Source: Cyanobacteria bacterium OH_PDB_112
GTDB lineage: Bacteria > Cyanobacteriota > Vampirovibrionia > Gastranaerophilales > CAJFVJ01
DNA: 5,192 bases
Direction: 5' to 3'
Assembly (NCBI GenBank): GCA_023457295.1
Contig: JAEWLZ010000214.1
Coordinates: forward strand, 1-5,192
How positions within the stretch are numbered: position 1 is the first letter of the stretch; each line of letters begins with the position of its first letter. Below the pieces are notes generated by a model. That model made no database searches, was not told where the DNA came from, and was given only the letters and a program-made list of their open reading frames with translations. The translations under genes were made by a program, and so were the position numbers. This document shows, in pieces, positions 1-4,928 of the stretch.

Positions 1-126
1 GTTTTGTACTCCGATTGCGCTTAAGTACGAATTAAAATCTGAAGAAATATCTTCATCGTTATAAACAAATTCTAATAAAGAATTAATTACATTCCCGATT
101 AACTCCACCGTTTTTTGATTAATCAT
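1..126 (-). CDS. Unrecognised small protein, N-terminal 42 residues only (cut by window edge)
   Basis: An open frame starts at the ATG whose complement is 124-126 and stays open to base 1, giving 42 residues that begin MINQKTVELIGNVINSLLEF. Its ATG overlaps the TGA of the upstream pgeF gene in an ATGA arrangement, and a GAGG sits 7 bases before the ATG inside the end of pgeF. This indicates translational coupling and one transcript. The visible part looks like one amphipathic helix followed by an acidic stretch (YNDEDISSDFNSY). There is no signal peptide or membrane segment in what can be seen. I do not recognise the family; it does not look like YggS, a common partner of YfiH-type genes. The overlap and ribosome site make the gene itself likely, but its function is unknown. 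Confidence 0.65.
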   Translation of the reverse strand, partial: MINQKTVELIGNVINSLLEFVYNDEDISSDFNSYLSAIGVQN

Positions 127-932
127 CCTAAATCCTCTTTCAATTGTGCAATAACCCCATGTCTTTTGGGTGTTTGATTTTCTTTTCTGTAAGAATAAAA
201 TAAATCATTATTATCACATGTGCAATACTCCATGATATCAATATCCATAATACCAGTTTCTATTGCTTGATAGGCGTTTATTTTCTTTAAATCAGCTTTA
301 TTATCCCAAAAAATATCATCATAATCCTTATCAAGAGAGTATTCCAGTGCTGTTTTAATTTCTTCTGAAACTTCAAAATGTTCTTTTGAAATACACGCTC
401 CTATTGCGGCTTTTATATTTTTGGGTTCAATTTGCATATCTTCTGTCATAATTTTGCAGGCTTTTTTTACTATGCTGGCTGCTGTGCCCCTCCATCCTGC
501 ATGTAGGACGGCTAAAGCATTATCTTTTTTTGAAAAAAGAACAACGGGAACGCAATCCGCAAAGCATAATACCACAGGAATATTCGGAATTGTTATTATT
601 ATTCCGTCAGTATCTTTAAAGTCTTTTTTAGTATCTTCTATACAATCTATAATTGCGATATTTGCGGTATGCTCTTGCTTTGGCATTATGTGAGGACATA
701 TTTTTTTATTTTCTTCAAAAATTTCTTCTGTTTCTTCAGTAAAATAATCTTCAGGTAAATTTCTTTGTTCAGGGTCAATTTTGATTTTGCAAAAATCAAG
801 TTTTTTTAACAATAAAATCCTTTCATCCTCGTTCCTCAGGTCAAATCCTCTTGTAGTAAAGGCATGGTGTAGTCCCTCAAGCTTATTTGAGGTGAAGTAT
901 TTTATTCCGTTTTTTTCATTTTCTTTGAACAT
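123..932 (-). CDS. pgeF: PgeF/YfiH/LACC1 family protein (multicopper-type purine nucleoside phosphorylase, 'polyphenol oxidase' domain)
   Basis: This 269-residue protein spans the full usual family length (about 240-280). The family hallmarks are visible: QEHT with H88, TDG at 108-110, FADCVPV with C127, LHAGWRG with H144, IGACISKEHFEV at 177-187, and a C-terminal FYSYRKENQTPKR. H88, C127 and H144 match the conserved zinc-binding His/Cys/His set. Known members act on purine nucleosides (phosphorolysis of adenosine and inosine, adenosine deamination), and YfiH/PgeF is also linked to peptidoglycan precursor proofreading; which activity applies here cannot be told. It is a soluble cytoplasmic protein with no signal peptide. 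The ATG at 932 is the only sensible start, since the next Met is residue 83, yet it has no Shine-Dalgarno. Its TGA overlaps the next gene's ATG. The family call is secure; the cellular role is inferred. Confidence 0.95.
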   Translation of the reverse strand: MFKENEKNGIKYFTSNKLEGLHHAFTTRGFDLRNEDERILLLKKLDFCKIKIDPEQRNLPEDYFTEETEEIFEENKKICPHIMPKQEHTANIAIIDCIEDTKKDFKDTDGIIITIPNIPVVLCFADCVPVVLFSKKDNALAVLHAGWRGTAASIVKKACKIMTEDMQIEPKNIKAAIGACISKEHFEVSEEIKTALEYSLDKDYDDIFWDNKADLKKINAYQAIETGIMDIDIMEYCTCDNNDLFYSYRKENQTPKRHGVIAQLKEDLG

Positions 933-939
933 AATTTAA

Positions 940-968
940 ATTATAAAGGTGGAATTTATGAATAAAAA
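940..968 (-). promoter_or_regulatory. Candidate promoter of pgeF, possibly leaderless
   Basis: An exact TATAAT lies at 945-940 on the minus strand, with only a weak T-rich -35 (TTTTTA at 968-963, 17 bp spacer). Transcription would start about 7 bases after the -10, within a base or two of the ATG at 932. That fits the missing Shine-Dalgarno and would give a leaderless mRNA. In DNA this AT-rich a chance TATAAT is common, so confidence is low. Confidence 0.3.
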
Positions 969-976
969 CCACCTTT
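945..976 (-). terminator. Hairpin after the rpaB-like gene, possible weak terminator
   Basis: AAAGGTGG (945-952) and CCACCTTT (969-976) form a perfect 8-bp stem with a 16-base loop, 32 bases beyond the rpaB-like stop codon. On the minus strand the stem is followed by ATAATTTAAATT, not a clean T run, so termination may be weak. Its last base overlaps the pgeF -10 box, so terminator and promoter are packed together. Confidence 0.35.
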
Positions 977-1007
977 GCCTATATTTACTTAATTTTTTAA
1001 TTGTGTA

Positions 1008-1757
1008 TTAGCTTATGCGTTGAAACATATACCCTATGCCGCGAGCAGTAAGAATAAGTTCAGGGTTTGCAGGGTCTGTTTCAAGCTTAGAACGAAGTCT
1101 TGAGATGTGAACATCTACAACGCGTGTGTCAATGCGGTGGTCAGCAGGATAGCTCCAAACATACTGAAGGATTTCGTTTCTGGAGAAAGCTTGACCTGAA
1201 TTGTTGACAAGAAGTTCCAAAAGGCTGAATTCCATACCTGTAAGTCTGATTCTTTCGTTTTTGCGGAAAACTTGACGGCGTGAAGTATCGATTTTGATAT
1301 TTCCTGTTGTAATAACATTTTTCGTTACTTTTGTCGAGCTTGTGGACTCTTTGCCGTTAGTTCTTCTCAAAACCGCTTTTACACGAGCTTCAAGTTCTTT
1401 AGGACTAAAAGGTTTGATAACATAGTCATCAGCACCCAGTTCAAGACCTGTAATTCTTTCAGATACATCGCCTAATGCTGTTAAGATAATGATAGGAACG
1501 TCAGAGGTTCTTCTAACTTCTCTTGTAACACCATAACCGTCAAGTTTGGGCATCATAATATCGAGAATAATCAAATCAGGATTGTGCTTTTGATACATTT
1601 CTAAAGCTTCTTCCCCGTCAGCAGCTGTAATAACTTCATATCCGACCATTTTTAGACGCGTTTCAAGGATTCTTCTGATACTTGCCTCATCGTCGACGAC
1701 CAAAATTCTTTCTTGATCATTAATTTCTTCTTGAAATGTTTCGTTAGTGTCTGTCAT
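1008..1757 (-). CDS. rpaB: OmpR-family response regulator, RpaB-like
   Basis: This 249-residue protein has a receiver domain at about 17-131 and an OmpR winged helix at about 147-247. The acidic pair is D22-D23, the phosphoacceptor D66 (in LIILDIMMPKLDGYGV), the switch residue T93 and the conserved Lys K115 (DDYVIKPFSPKELEARVKAV). The wing and recognition helix are visible as VVDVHISRLRSKLE and the end as TARGIGYMF. The stretches ILVVDDEASIRRILETRL and ALGDVSERITGLELGADDYV closely resemble cyanobacterial RpaB, the essential DNA-binding regulator of high-light and stress genes that works with the kinase NblS/Hik33. No kinase is in the window. There is no cysteine anywhere, whereas cyanobacterial RpaB has been linked to thioredoxin through a Cys. 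The start is supported by TAGGG 4 bases upstream and a -10 about 35 bases upstream. Orthology is inferred from residue-level similarity. Confidence 0.93.
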   Translation of the reverse strand: MTDTNETFQEEINDQERILVVDDEASIRRILETRLKMVGYEVITAADGEEALEMYQKHNPDLIILDIMMPKLDGYGVTREVRRTSDVPIIILTALGDVSERITGLELGADDYVIKPFSPKELEARVKAVLRRTNGKESTSSTKVTKNVITTGNIKIDTSRRQVFRKNERIRLTGMEFSLLELLVNNSGQAFSRNEILQYVWSYPADHRIDTRVVDVHISRLRSKLETDPANPELILTARGIGYMFQRIS

Positions 1758-1792
1758 ATTTCCCTATCCTTACCAGAGTATTAACTAATCTT

Positions 1793-1798
1793 ATTATA
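1793..1798 (-). promoter_or_regulatory. -10 box of the rpaB-like gene
   Basis: An exact TATAAT (1798-1793, minus strand) predicts a start near 1786 and a leader of about 28 bases that carries AAGGATAGGG before the ATG. No good -35 is found at 16-18 bp: the 17-bp position reads AATAAT, and a TTGTAA lies 21 bp away, which is too far. A weak -35 would suit an activator-dependent promoter. Confidence 0.4.
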
Positions 1799-1894
1799 TC
1801 TAAACATAAATATATATTATTACAAAATTTTAATTTATGTAAATATATATTACCATGAGAATCAAAATTTTTAAATAGCAAAAAAATAAATTTT

Positions 1895-1922
1895 AAAGGC
1901 GAGGACTTTTGTCTTCGCCTTT
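1895..1922 (-). terminator. Rho-independent terminator after the 517-residue gene
   Basis: A 12-bp stem (1895-1906 with 1911-1922, one G-U pair when read on the plus strand) encloses a TTTT loop and sits 30 bases past the stop at 1953. Read on the minus strand the stem is followed by AAAATTTATTTTTTT. Read on the plus strand it is followed directly by more T's (1923-1926). It could work both ways, but only minus-strand genes flank it. It separates the 517-residue gene from the rpaB-like promoter. Confidence 0.65.
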
Positions 1923-1952
1923 TTTTCAGGTTAGTTATAAAATAAAGGATTT

Positions 1953-3506
1953 TTATTCTTTGTTTCCGCTGAGAGCATAACCCATAATGGCTGCTAAAGC
2001 CCCACCGGCTGCCGCGCATATACCGATTTTCATACCGGAAATCTTTTTAGGAAGAGCGCCTTTTAGTCCTTCAAAAGCTTCTTTTATTTTTCCGGCCTCT
2101 GAAGAAGCTGCTTTTAAAGCTTTTTCGGCAGATTCTTTGGTGATTTTTTCGGGAGTTGCGTCTTTTGTGATTCCTAAAGCATCAGCCAAAGCTTTTTTCT
2201 TATCAAAAGCTGCTCTTTTTTCTACTGATTCTTTTGCGAAATCATCAAGAGATTTTTTGTATTCCGCTTTGAAAGTACCTGATGTACCAGGAACTTCTGT
2301 TTCTTTGCCGATCGCATAAGCGATGCCTTTATCGTCATGCGTGATTTGGATTACTTTTCCGTCTTTGTGAGGGATAGTTTTTGGAGCATCTCCTTTTTTC
2401 ATACCAGCTGATGCGTCTTTAACTTTTTGTTGAATTTCATCAAGAACAACAGGAGCTTTTAATTCTTTTGCAGAAGAGTTTGCAATCGGTGCAAATTCTT
2501 TTTTAGCAGTACCGTATTCAAGAGTTACTTCTTCACCTTTTTTGCTAAGTCTTACGGTTTCTGTTTCGCTAATATCTACAAGTTTAGGTTCTTTTTCTGT
2601 CAAGCTTTTTGTTGCTTCTTGAATTTTTTTCAATTTAGGGTCTGTTGCATCTGCTTTATTTATTTCATCAAGAGTTTTTGTTACTTTTGTTAGAGAATTT
2701 TCTTTAGACTCATTAATAACGAATTTAGATTCCATAGTACCGAATTGGTAAGTTACTGATTTGCCGTCAGCAGATTTTTTTACCTGAACAAATTTGTCGC
2801 CAACTTTGTCAACGGCTTCTGTTTTATCAACAAGTTTTTCTTTAGCTATTTTATCTATAGCTGTGTGGTCTGCAACGCTAAGTTCATCAGAAGCGACTGT
2901 AAGTTTTTGTATTTTTTCGCCTTCATCCATTTTAAATGTTTTTGAAGCTTGAGTTGCGCCGTCTTTTTTTCCGCGTTCAACTGTTACTTTACCTTCTGAA
3001 TCTTTATAAATTTTGATATTATCACCTACGGAGTTATCTTTACCTTTTTCCAAAGCCTCTGCTGCTTTTTTAACTTCTGCCAATTCGTCTTCGTGAGTTT
3101 TAGCCATTGTTTCTTCAGCTTTGTCCGCCAAAACTGCTTTTAAATCATCAACGGAAGGTTTTCCTTCGGCTTCTTTTAATACATCAGCAAGGGCAACTTC
3201 TTTTTTGTCGCCGGAAAATAAAGTTTCGATGGTTTTTTTATTTTTTTCATCAGAGTCTTTACCTGCTTTTAAGGCGTTTTGCAATTTTTCTATATGACTT
3301 TTATTGTCATCATTAGATGTTACATTTTTTAAATCACCTTCTGCTTCGGATGAGTTGAGAAAAGAATCGGCATCTTTGTATTTAGGATCTTTAAGAAAAT
3401 ACCCAGCTCCTGCGCCTGCGCCAAGACCTACCACCGTGGCAACTGCCGGGAATTTTTTTTCTTGTTGGGCTTGTTGTTGCGAACCGAAACTAACCGCGTG
3501 AATCAT
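1953..3506 (-). CDS. Unrecognised 517-residue Lys/Glu-rich protein with two glycine-zipper membrane segments and four internal repeats
   Basis: I do not recognise a family. The start is firm: AAGGAG lies 6 bases before the ATG. Residues 19-38 (FPAVATVVGLGAGAGAGYFL) form a short hydrophobic segment with Gly at every second position from 27 to 35. Residues 494-512 (IGICAAAGGALAAIMGYAL) form a second one, followed by a short tail SGNKE. Both are preceded by Lys pairs. The 450 residues between are very rich in Lys, Glu, Asp and Ala. Residues 70-156 look helical, possibly coiled-coil. Residues 163-444 hold four divergent repeats of a beta-hairpin plus helices. Two membrane segments would put both termini on one side and the repeat domain on the other. 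C497 is the only Cys. There is no cleavable signal peptide or lipobox. An envelope structural or tethering role is inference only. The gene has its own terminator and an HLR1-type site upstream. Confidence 0.85.
   Translation of the reverse strand: MIHAVSFGSQQQAQQEKKFPAVATVVGLGAGAGAGYFLKDPKYKDADSFLNSSEAEGDLKNVTSNDDNKSHIEKLQNALKAGKDSDEKNKKTIETLFSGDKKEVALADVLKEAEGKPSVDDLKAVLADKAEETMAKTHEDELAEVKKAAEALEKGKDNSVGDNIKIYKDSEGKVTVERGKKDGATQASKTFKMDEGEKIQKLTVASDELSVADHTAIDKIAKEKLVDKTEAVDKVGDKFVQVKKSADGKSVTYQFGTMESKFVINESKENSLTKVTKTLDEINKADATDPKLKKIQEATKSLTEKEPKLVDISETETVRLSKKGEEVTLEYGTAKKEFAPIANSSAKELKAPVVLDEIQQKVKDASAGMKKGDAPKTIPHKDGKVIQITHDDKGIAYAIGKETEVPGTSGTFKAEYKKSLDDFAKESVEKRAAFDKKKALADALGITKDATPEKITKESAEKALKAASSEAGKIKEAFEGLKGALPKKISGMKIGICAAAGGALAAIMGYALSGNKE
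2175..3020 (-). repeat. Four divergent tandem repeats within the 517-residue protein
   Basis: Units lie at about residues 163-235, 236-310, 311-378 and 379-444. Each opens with a predicted beta-hairpin: IKIYKDSEGKVTVERG, FVQVKKSADGKSVTYQFG, TVRLSKKGEEVTLEYG and VIQITHDDKGIAYAIG. Each then runs through a polar strand ending in Phe (KTF, SKF, KEF, GTF) into a Lys-rich helical stretch. The anchor glycines are G179, G256, G332 and G400, giving spacings of 77, 76 and 68 residues. The repeats are seen by eye in protein only; the DNA has diverged too far to show them. Confidence 0.6.
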
Positions 3507-3558
3507 AAATTTCTCCTTATAATAATTTTTTTATAACTAACCATTCAACTATTTTCTT

Positions 3559-3564
3559 ATTATG
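3559..3564 (-). promoter_or_regulatory. Candidate -10 box of the 517-residue gene
   Basis: CATAAT at 3564-3559 (minus strand) would start transcription near 3552 and give a leader of about 45 bases. The -35 region is poor (TTTTTC at 17 bp). The HLR1-type site then ends about 63 bp upstream of the start, a spacing compatible with activation. Other AT-rich boxes nearby (TATAAA at 3535-3530) lack any -35. Confidence 0.3.
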
Positions 3565-3603
3565 TTCTTTTAAACGAAGGTGAAAAATAAAATTGCCTAA
3601 TTT

Positions 3604-3632
3604 TTTACACATGTGTTACAAAAATTTACAAA
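3604..3632. promoter_or_regulatory. HLR1-type RpaB binding site with an extra third half-site
   Basis: Bases 3615-3632 on the plus strand read GTTACAAAAATTTACAAA. This meets every fixed position of the cyanobacterial HLR1 consensus (G/T)TTACA(T/A)(T/A)NN(G/T)TTACA(T/A)(T/A), the direct repeat bound by RpaB. A third unit, TTTACA at 3604-3609, lies 11 bp before the second. The site lies 108 bp upstream of the 517-residue gene, in reverse orientation to it. The next gene downstream of that target encodes an RpaB-like protein. The sequence match is direct; binding is inferred. Confidence 0.6.
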
Positions 3633-3664
3633 ATCCCGATATAATATTAATTTATCGGGATTTT
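3630..3664 (-). terminator. Rho-independent terminator after the 89-residue gene
   Basis: AAAATCCCGAT (3630-3640) and ATCGGGATTTT (3654-3664) form a perfect 11-bp stem with a 13-base AT loop, 21 bases past the stop at 3686. On the minus strand the stem ends in TTTT followed by GTAAATTTTTG, a fair T tract. It overlaps the edge of the HLR1-type site by three bases. Confidence 0.65.
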
Positions 3665-3685
3665 ATAAAATATTATTTTTAATGT

Positions 3686-3955
3686 TTAAATAAATTTTTT
3701 TAGCAATTTTTTTAAAAAATTTATAATTTTAGTGAATAAATTCGAGACATCGTCCTGAATTTTTTCGTCAACATCTTTCTTTTTTTTAGAAGAAAATTCT
3801 ATTTCATCTTCTAAAGGTTGTGGTTCTTTTTGTCCAAAAGCAGAACCTGCAAAGCCTCCGCCTGCTGATGAGCCTCGACCGTTATTATCTAATGCCTGGG
3901 CTTTGTTAGTATTTACCTGTGGTTTCCATTCTGAAGGGTTCACTCCAAAGGTCAT
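3686..3955 (-). CDS. Unrecognised 89-residue protein with basic amphipathic C-terminal helix
   Basis: A complete small gene: AAGGAG lies 7 bases before the ATG at 3955, an extended -10 lies upstream and a clear hairpin terminator follows the TAA. The N-terminal half (MTFGVNPSEWKPQVNTNKAQ, then a Gly/Ser-rich GRGSSAGGGFAGSAFG at about 27-41) looks disordered. It is followed by an acidic patch and KKKK at 57-60. Residues 66-89 (DDVSNLFTKIINFLKKLLKKFI at the end) form a strongly amphipathic Lys/Leu/Ile/Phe helix that could bind a membrane surface or a partner. There is no signal peptide. It shares the leader ATAAGGAGAA(A/G)TTT and a short hydroxyl-Phe-Gly N-terminal motif (TFG versus SFG) with the 517-residue protein, so the two may be related in handling or regulation. 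The function is unknown. Confidence 0.75.
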   Translation of the reverse strand: MTFGVNPSEWKPQVNTNKAQALDNNGRGSSAGGGFAGSAFGQKEPQPLEDEIEFSSKKKKDVDEKIQDDVSNLFTKIINFLKKLLKKFI

Positions 3956-3989
3956 GAAACTTCTCCTTATGTTAAAAACCTATACTTCA

Positions 3990-4018
3990 ATCATAGCATA
4001 GCTTTTATACTAATTGAA
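3990..4018 (-). promoter_or_regulatory. Extended -10 promoter of the 89-residue gene
   Basis: TGCTATGAT (3998-3990, minus strand) is an extended -10, with TTCAAT (4018-4013) as a weak -35 at 17 bp. Transcription would start near 3983 and give a leader of about 28 bases containing AAGGAG. The spacing to the ribosome site and gene is normal. Confidence 0.45.
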
Positions 4019-4033
4019 TACCCTCAAAAAGCG

Positions 4034-4050
4034 TTTTTAAACTTTAAAAA
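4034..4050. repeat. 17-bp odd palindrome in the divergent intergenic region
   Basis: TTTTTAAA, a central C, and TTTAAAAA form a perfect palindrome with 8-bp arms. It lies just upstream of the -35 of the 89-residue gene, between divergent genes, where an operator would be expected. It is pure A/T apart from the centre, so chance is a real possibility. Confidence 0.3.
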
Positions 4051-4120
4051 TCCTGATTGTTTGCACTATGAAGTTATTTTTATAGGGTTGATTAAATTAT
4101 TTAAAGTTCAAAAAATAGGT

Positions 4121-4147
4121 CAAAAAGATGAATTTCCAATCTTTTTG
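4121..4147. repeat. 9-bp inverted repeat next to the flagellar promoter
   Basis: CAAAAAGAT (4121-4129) and ATCTTTTTG (4139-4147) are perfect inverted repeats around a 9-base loop. They end exactly where the proposed -35 of the sigma-28-like promoter begins. This could be an operator or a weak hairpin. The stem has only two G-C pairs in nine, so it is unlikely to be a strong terminator. Confidence 0.35.
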
Positions 4148-4174
4148 TTAATTAATAAAGAGTTGCGCCGATAT
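4148..4174 (+). promoter_or_regulatory. Sigma-28 (FliA/SigD)-type promoter for the flagellar genes
   Basis: GCCGATAT at 4167-4174 matches the full -10 consensus of sigma-D/sigma-28 promoters (GCCGATAT in Bacillus, GCCGATAA in enterics). TTAA at 4148-4151 stands 15 bases upstream where TAAA is expected (3 of 4). Transcription would start near 4181, leaving about 38 bases before the ATG. The position in front of a flagellar gene supports the call. Confidence 0.55.
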
Positions 4175-4218
4175 TTCGAAACAGAAAATATTAGGTTAAA
4201 TCACGTATTGGAGAAGTT

Positions 4219-4914
4219 ATGAAAATATATGGCGGAGTTTATTATAACGAAGACGGTATAAGTACTTCTATCCGTGGTATGAACACTCAGACAAAGCTTT
4301 TCGGAATCGTTAACGATAATATTCTTGGTTATAACAAAACAGGTTATCAAGGCAGAGATGCTATTTTGTCATCTTTCGCTGAAGTTATCGGAGCAAATGC
4401 TATATCTGAAGTTCGTGATAATCAGACGGGACGTATTACCAAAACTGATAAACCTTTAGATTTTGCAATTACGGGTGACGGATTTTTTCAATATCTTGGA
4501 CCTCAAGGTATAAAAGCTACTCGTGACGGACGTTTTCAAATTGATAAAAACGGATTTCTTTTAACTTTGGAAGGGCAAAAAATTCTTTCTAATTCAGGAG
4601 AACCTGTGAAGTTTAGAAAATTACCGGAAGTTCATGAAGATGTCAAATTGTCTTCAGACGGGCAAATTTCTGTTCTTAATCGTGAAACAAAAGAACTTGA
4701 GTATGTTTCAACTTTGGGAATAGTTTCAGACAAAGGAGCGTTAATAAGAAAACCTGATATAAAACAAGGGTTTCAAGAAGCTTCAAACGTTATGCTTCAG
4801 TCAGAATTTTTGAAACTTATTCCTATAAGAAGAAGTTTTGCGGCAAACAGACAGATGTTTATCATCCAAAACAATCTTTTGACACAGACCATACAGCAAT
4901 TAGGACGCGGATAA
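4219..4914 (+). CDS. Flagellar rod/hook-basal body protein of the FlgF/FlgG family
   Basis: This 231-residue protein is somewhat shorter than usual FlgF (about 250) or FlgG (about 260). The family core is clear: LDFAITGDGFFQ at 80-91, ATRDGRFQIDKNGFLLTLEG at 100-119, and a C-terminal helix with EASNVMLQSEFLKLIPIRRS followed by FAANRQMFIIQNNLLTQTIQ. The N-terminal rod motif, normally ANNLANxxTxGYK, is weakened to VNDNILGYNKTGYQG (31-45). Members are exported by the flagellar type III apparatus without a cleaved signal and polymerise as the axial rod below the hook. GGAG lies 5 bases before the ATG. It is followed after 14 bases by a second family member, which fits a flgF-flgG order. I leave the symbol blank because the degenerate N-terminus does not allow a choice between FlgF and FlgG. 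Confidence 0.88.
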   Translation: MKIYGGVYYNEDGISTSIRGMNTQTKLFGIVNDNILGYNKTGYQGRDAILSSFAEVIGANAISEVRDNQTGRITKTDKPLDFAITGDGFFQYLGPQGIKATRDGRFQIDKNGFLLTLEGQKILSNSGEPVKFRKLPEVHEDVKLSSDGQISVLNRETKELEYVSTLGIVSDKGALIRKPDIKQGFQEASNVMLQSEFLKLIPIRRSFAANRQMFIIQNNLLTQTIQQLGRG

Positions 4915-4928
4915 TTAGAGGATAAAAA

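Larger units (their letters stand above)
3935..4222 (+). other. Open frame without a clear start, ending on the flagellar gene's ATG
   Basis: The frame that ends in TGA at 4220-4222 is free of stops back to 3935 (95 codons), and its TGA overlaps the flagellar ATG (ATGA). The last part reads as plausible protein, for example FPIFLLINKELRRYFETENI. There is no ATG or GTG in the frame, and the TTG codons (4061, 4088, 4145, 4163) lack a usable Shine-Dalgarno. It also crosses the promoter of the divergent 89-residue gene and the sigma-28-like box. It could be a small TTG-start gene (4061-4222, 53 residues), a decayed gene, or chance. Confidence 0.2.

Noticed and set aside
421..693. Plus-strand 90-codon frame inside pgeF
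   Set aside because: It is antisense to the conserved core of pgeF (C127 to H144 region) and has no independent support.
945..1011. Plus-strand AAAGGTGG followed by an ATG at 958 and a 17-codon frame (MNKNHLCLYLLNFLIVY)
   Set aside because: The apparent ribosome site is one arm of the hairpin behind the rpaB-like gene; the frame is tiny and nothing else supports it.
1744..2019. Minus-strand open frame across the gap between the 517-residue gene and the rpaB-like gene
   Set aside because: It overlaps the end of the 517-residue gene in another frame, crosses the terminator and the rpaB-like promoter, and has low-complexity content; treated as a shadow.
1987..2319. Plus-strand frame opposite the 3' end of the 517-residue gene, rich in Ala, Phe and Ser
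   Set aside because: It is the mirror of Lys/Ala/Glu codons on the coding strand and has no ribosome site or promoter.
3607..3632. ACACATGTGT palindrome and a near NtcA-type GTA-N8-TA(C) spacing over the same bases
   Set aside because: The NtcA match is incomplete (TAA instead of TAC) and the palindrome is short; the HLR1 reading explains more bases and has a matching regulator nearby.
3635..3645. Plus-strand CCCGATAT (one base off a sigma-28 -10) and TATAAT just downstream of the HLR1-type site
   Set aside because: Both fall in the stem and loop of the terminator hairpin. No plus-strand gene follows, only the antisense of the 89-residue gene. An antisense RNA cannot be excluded but is not supported.
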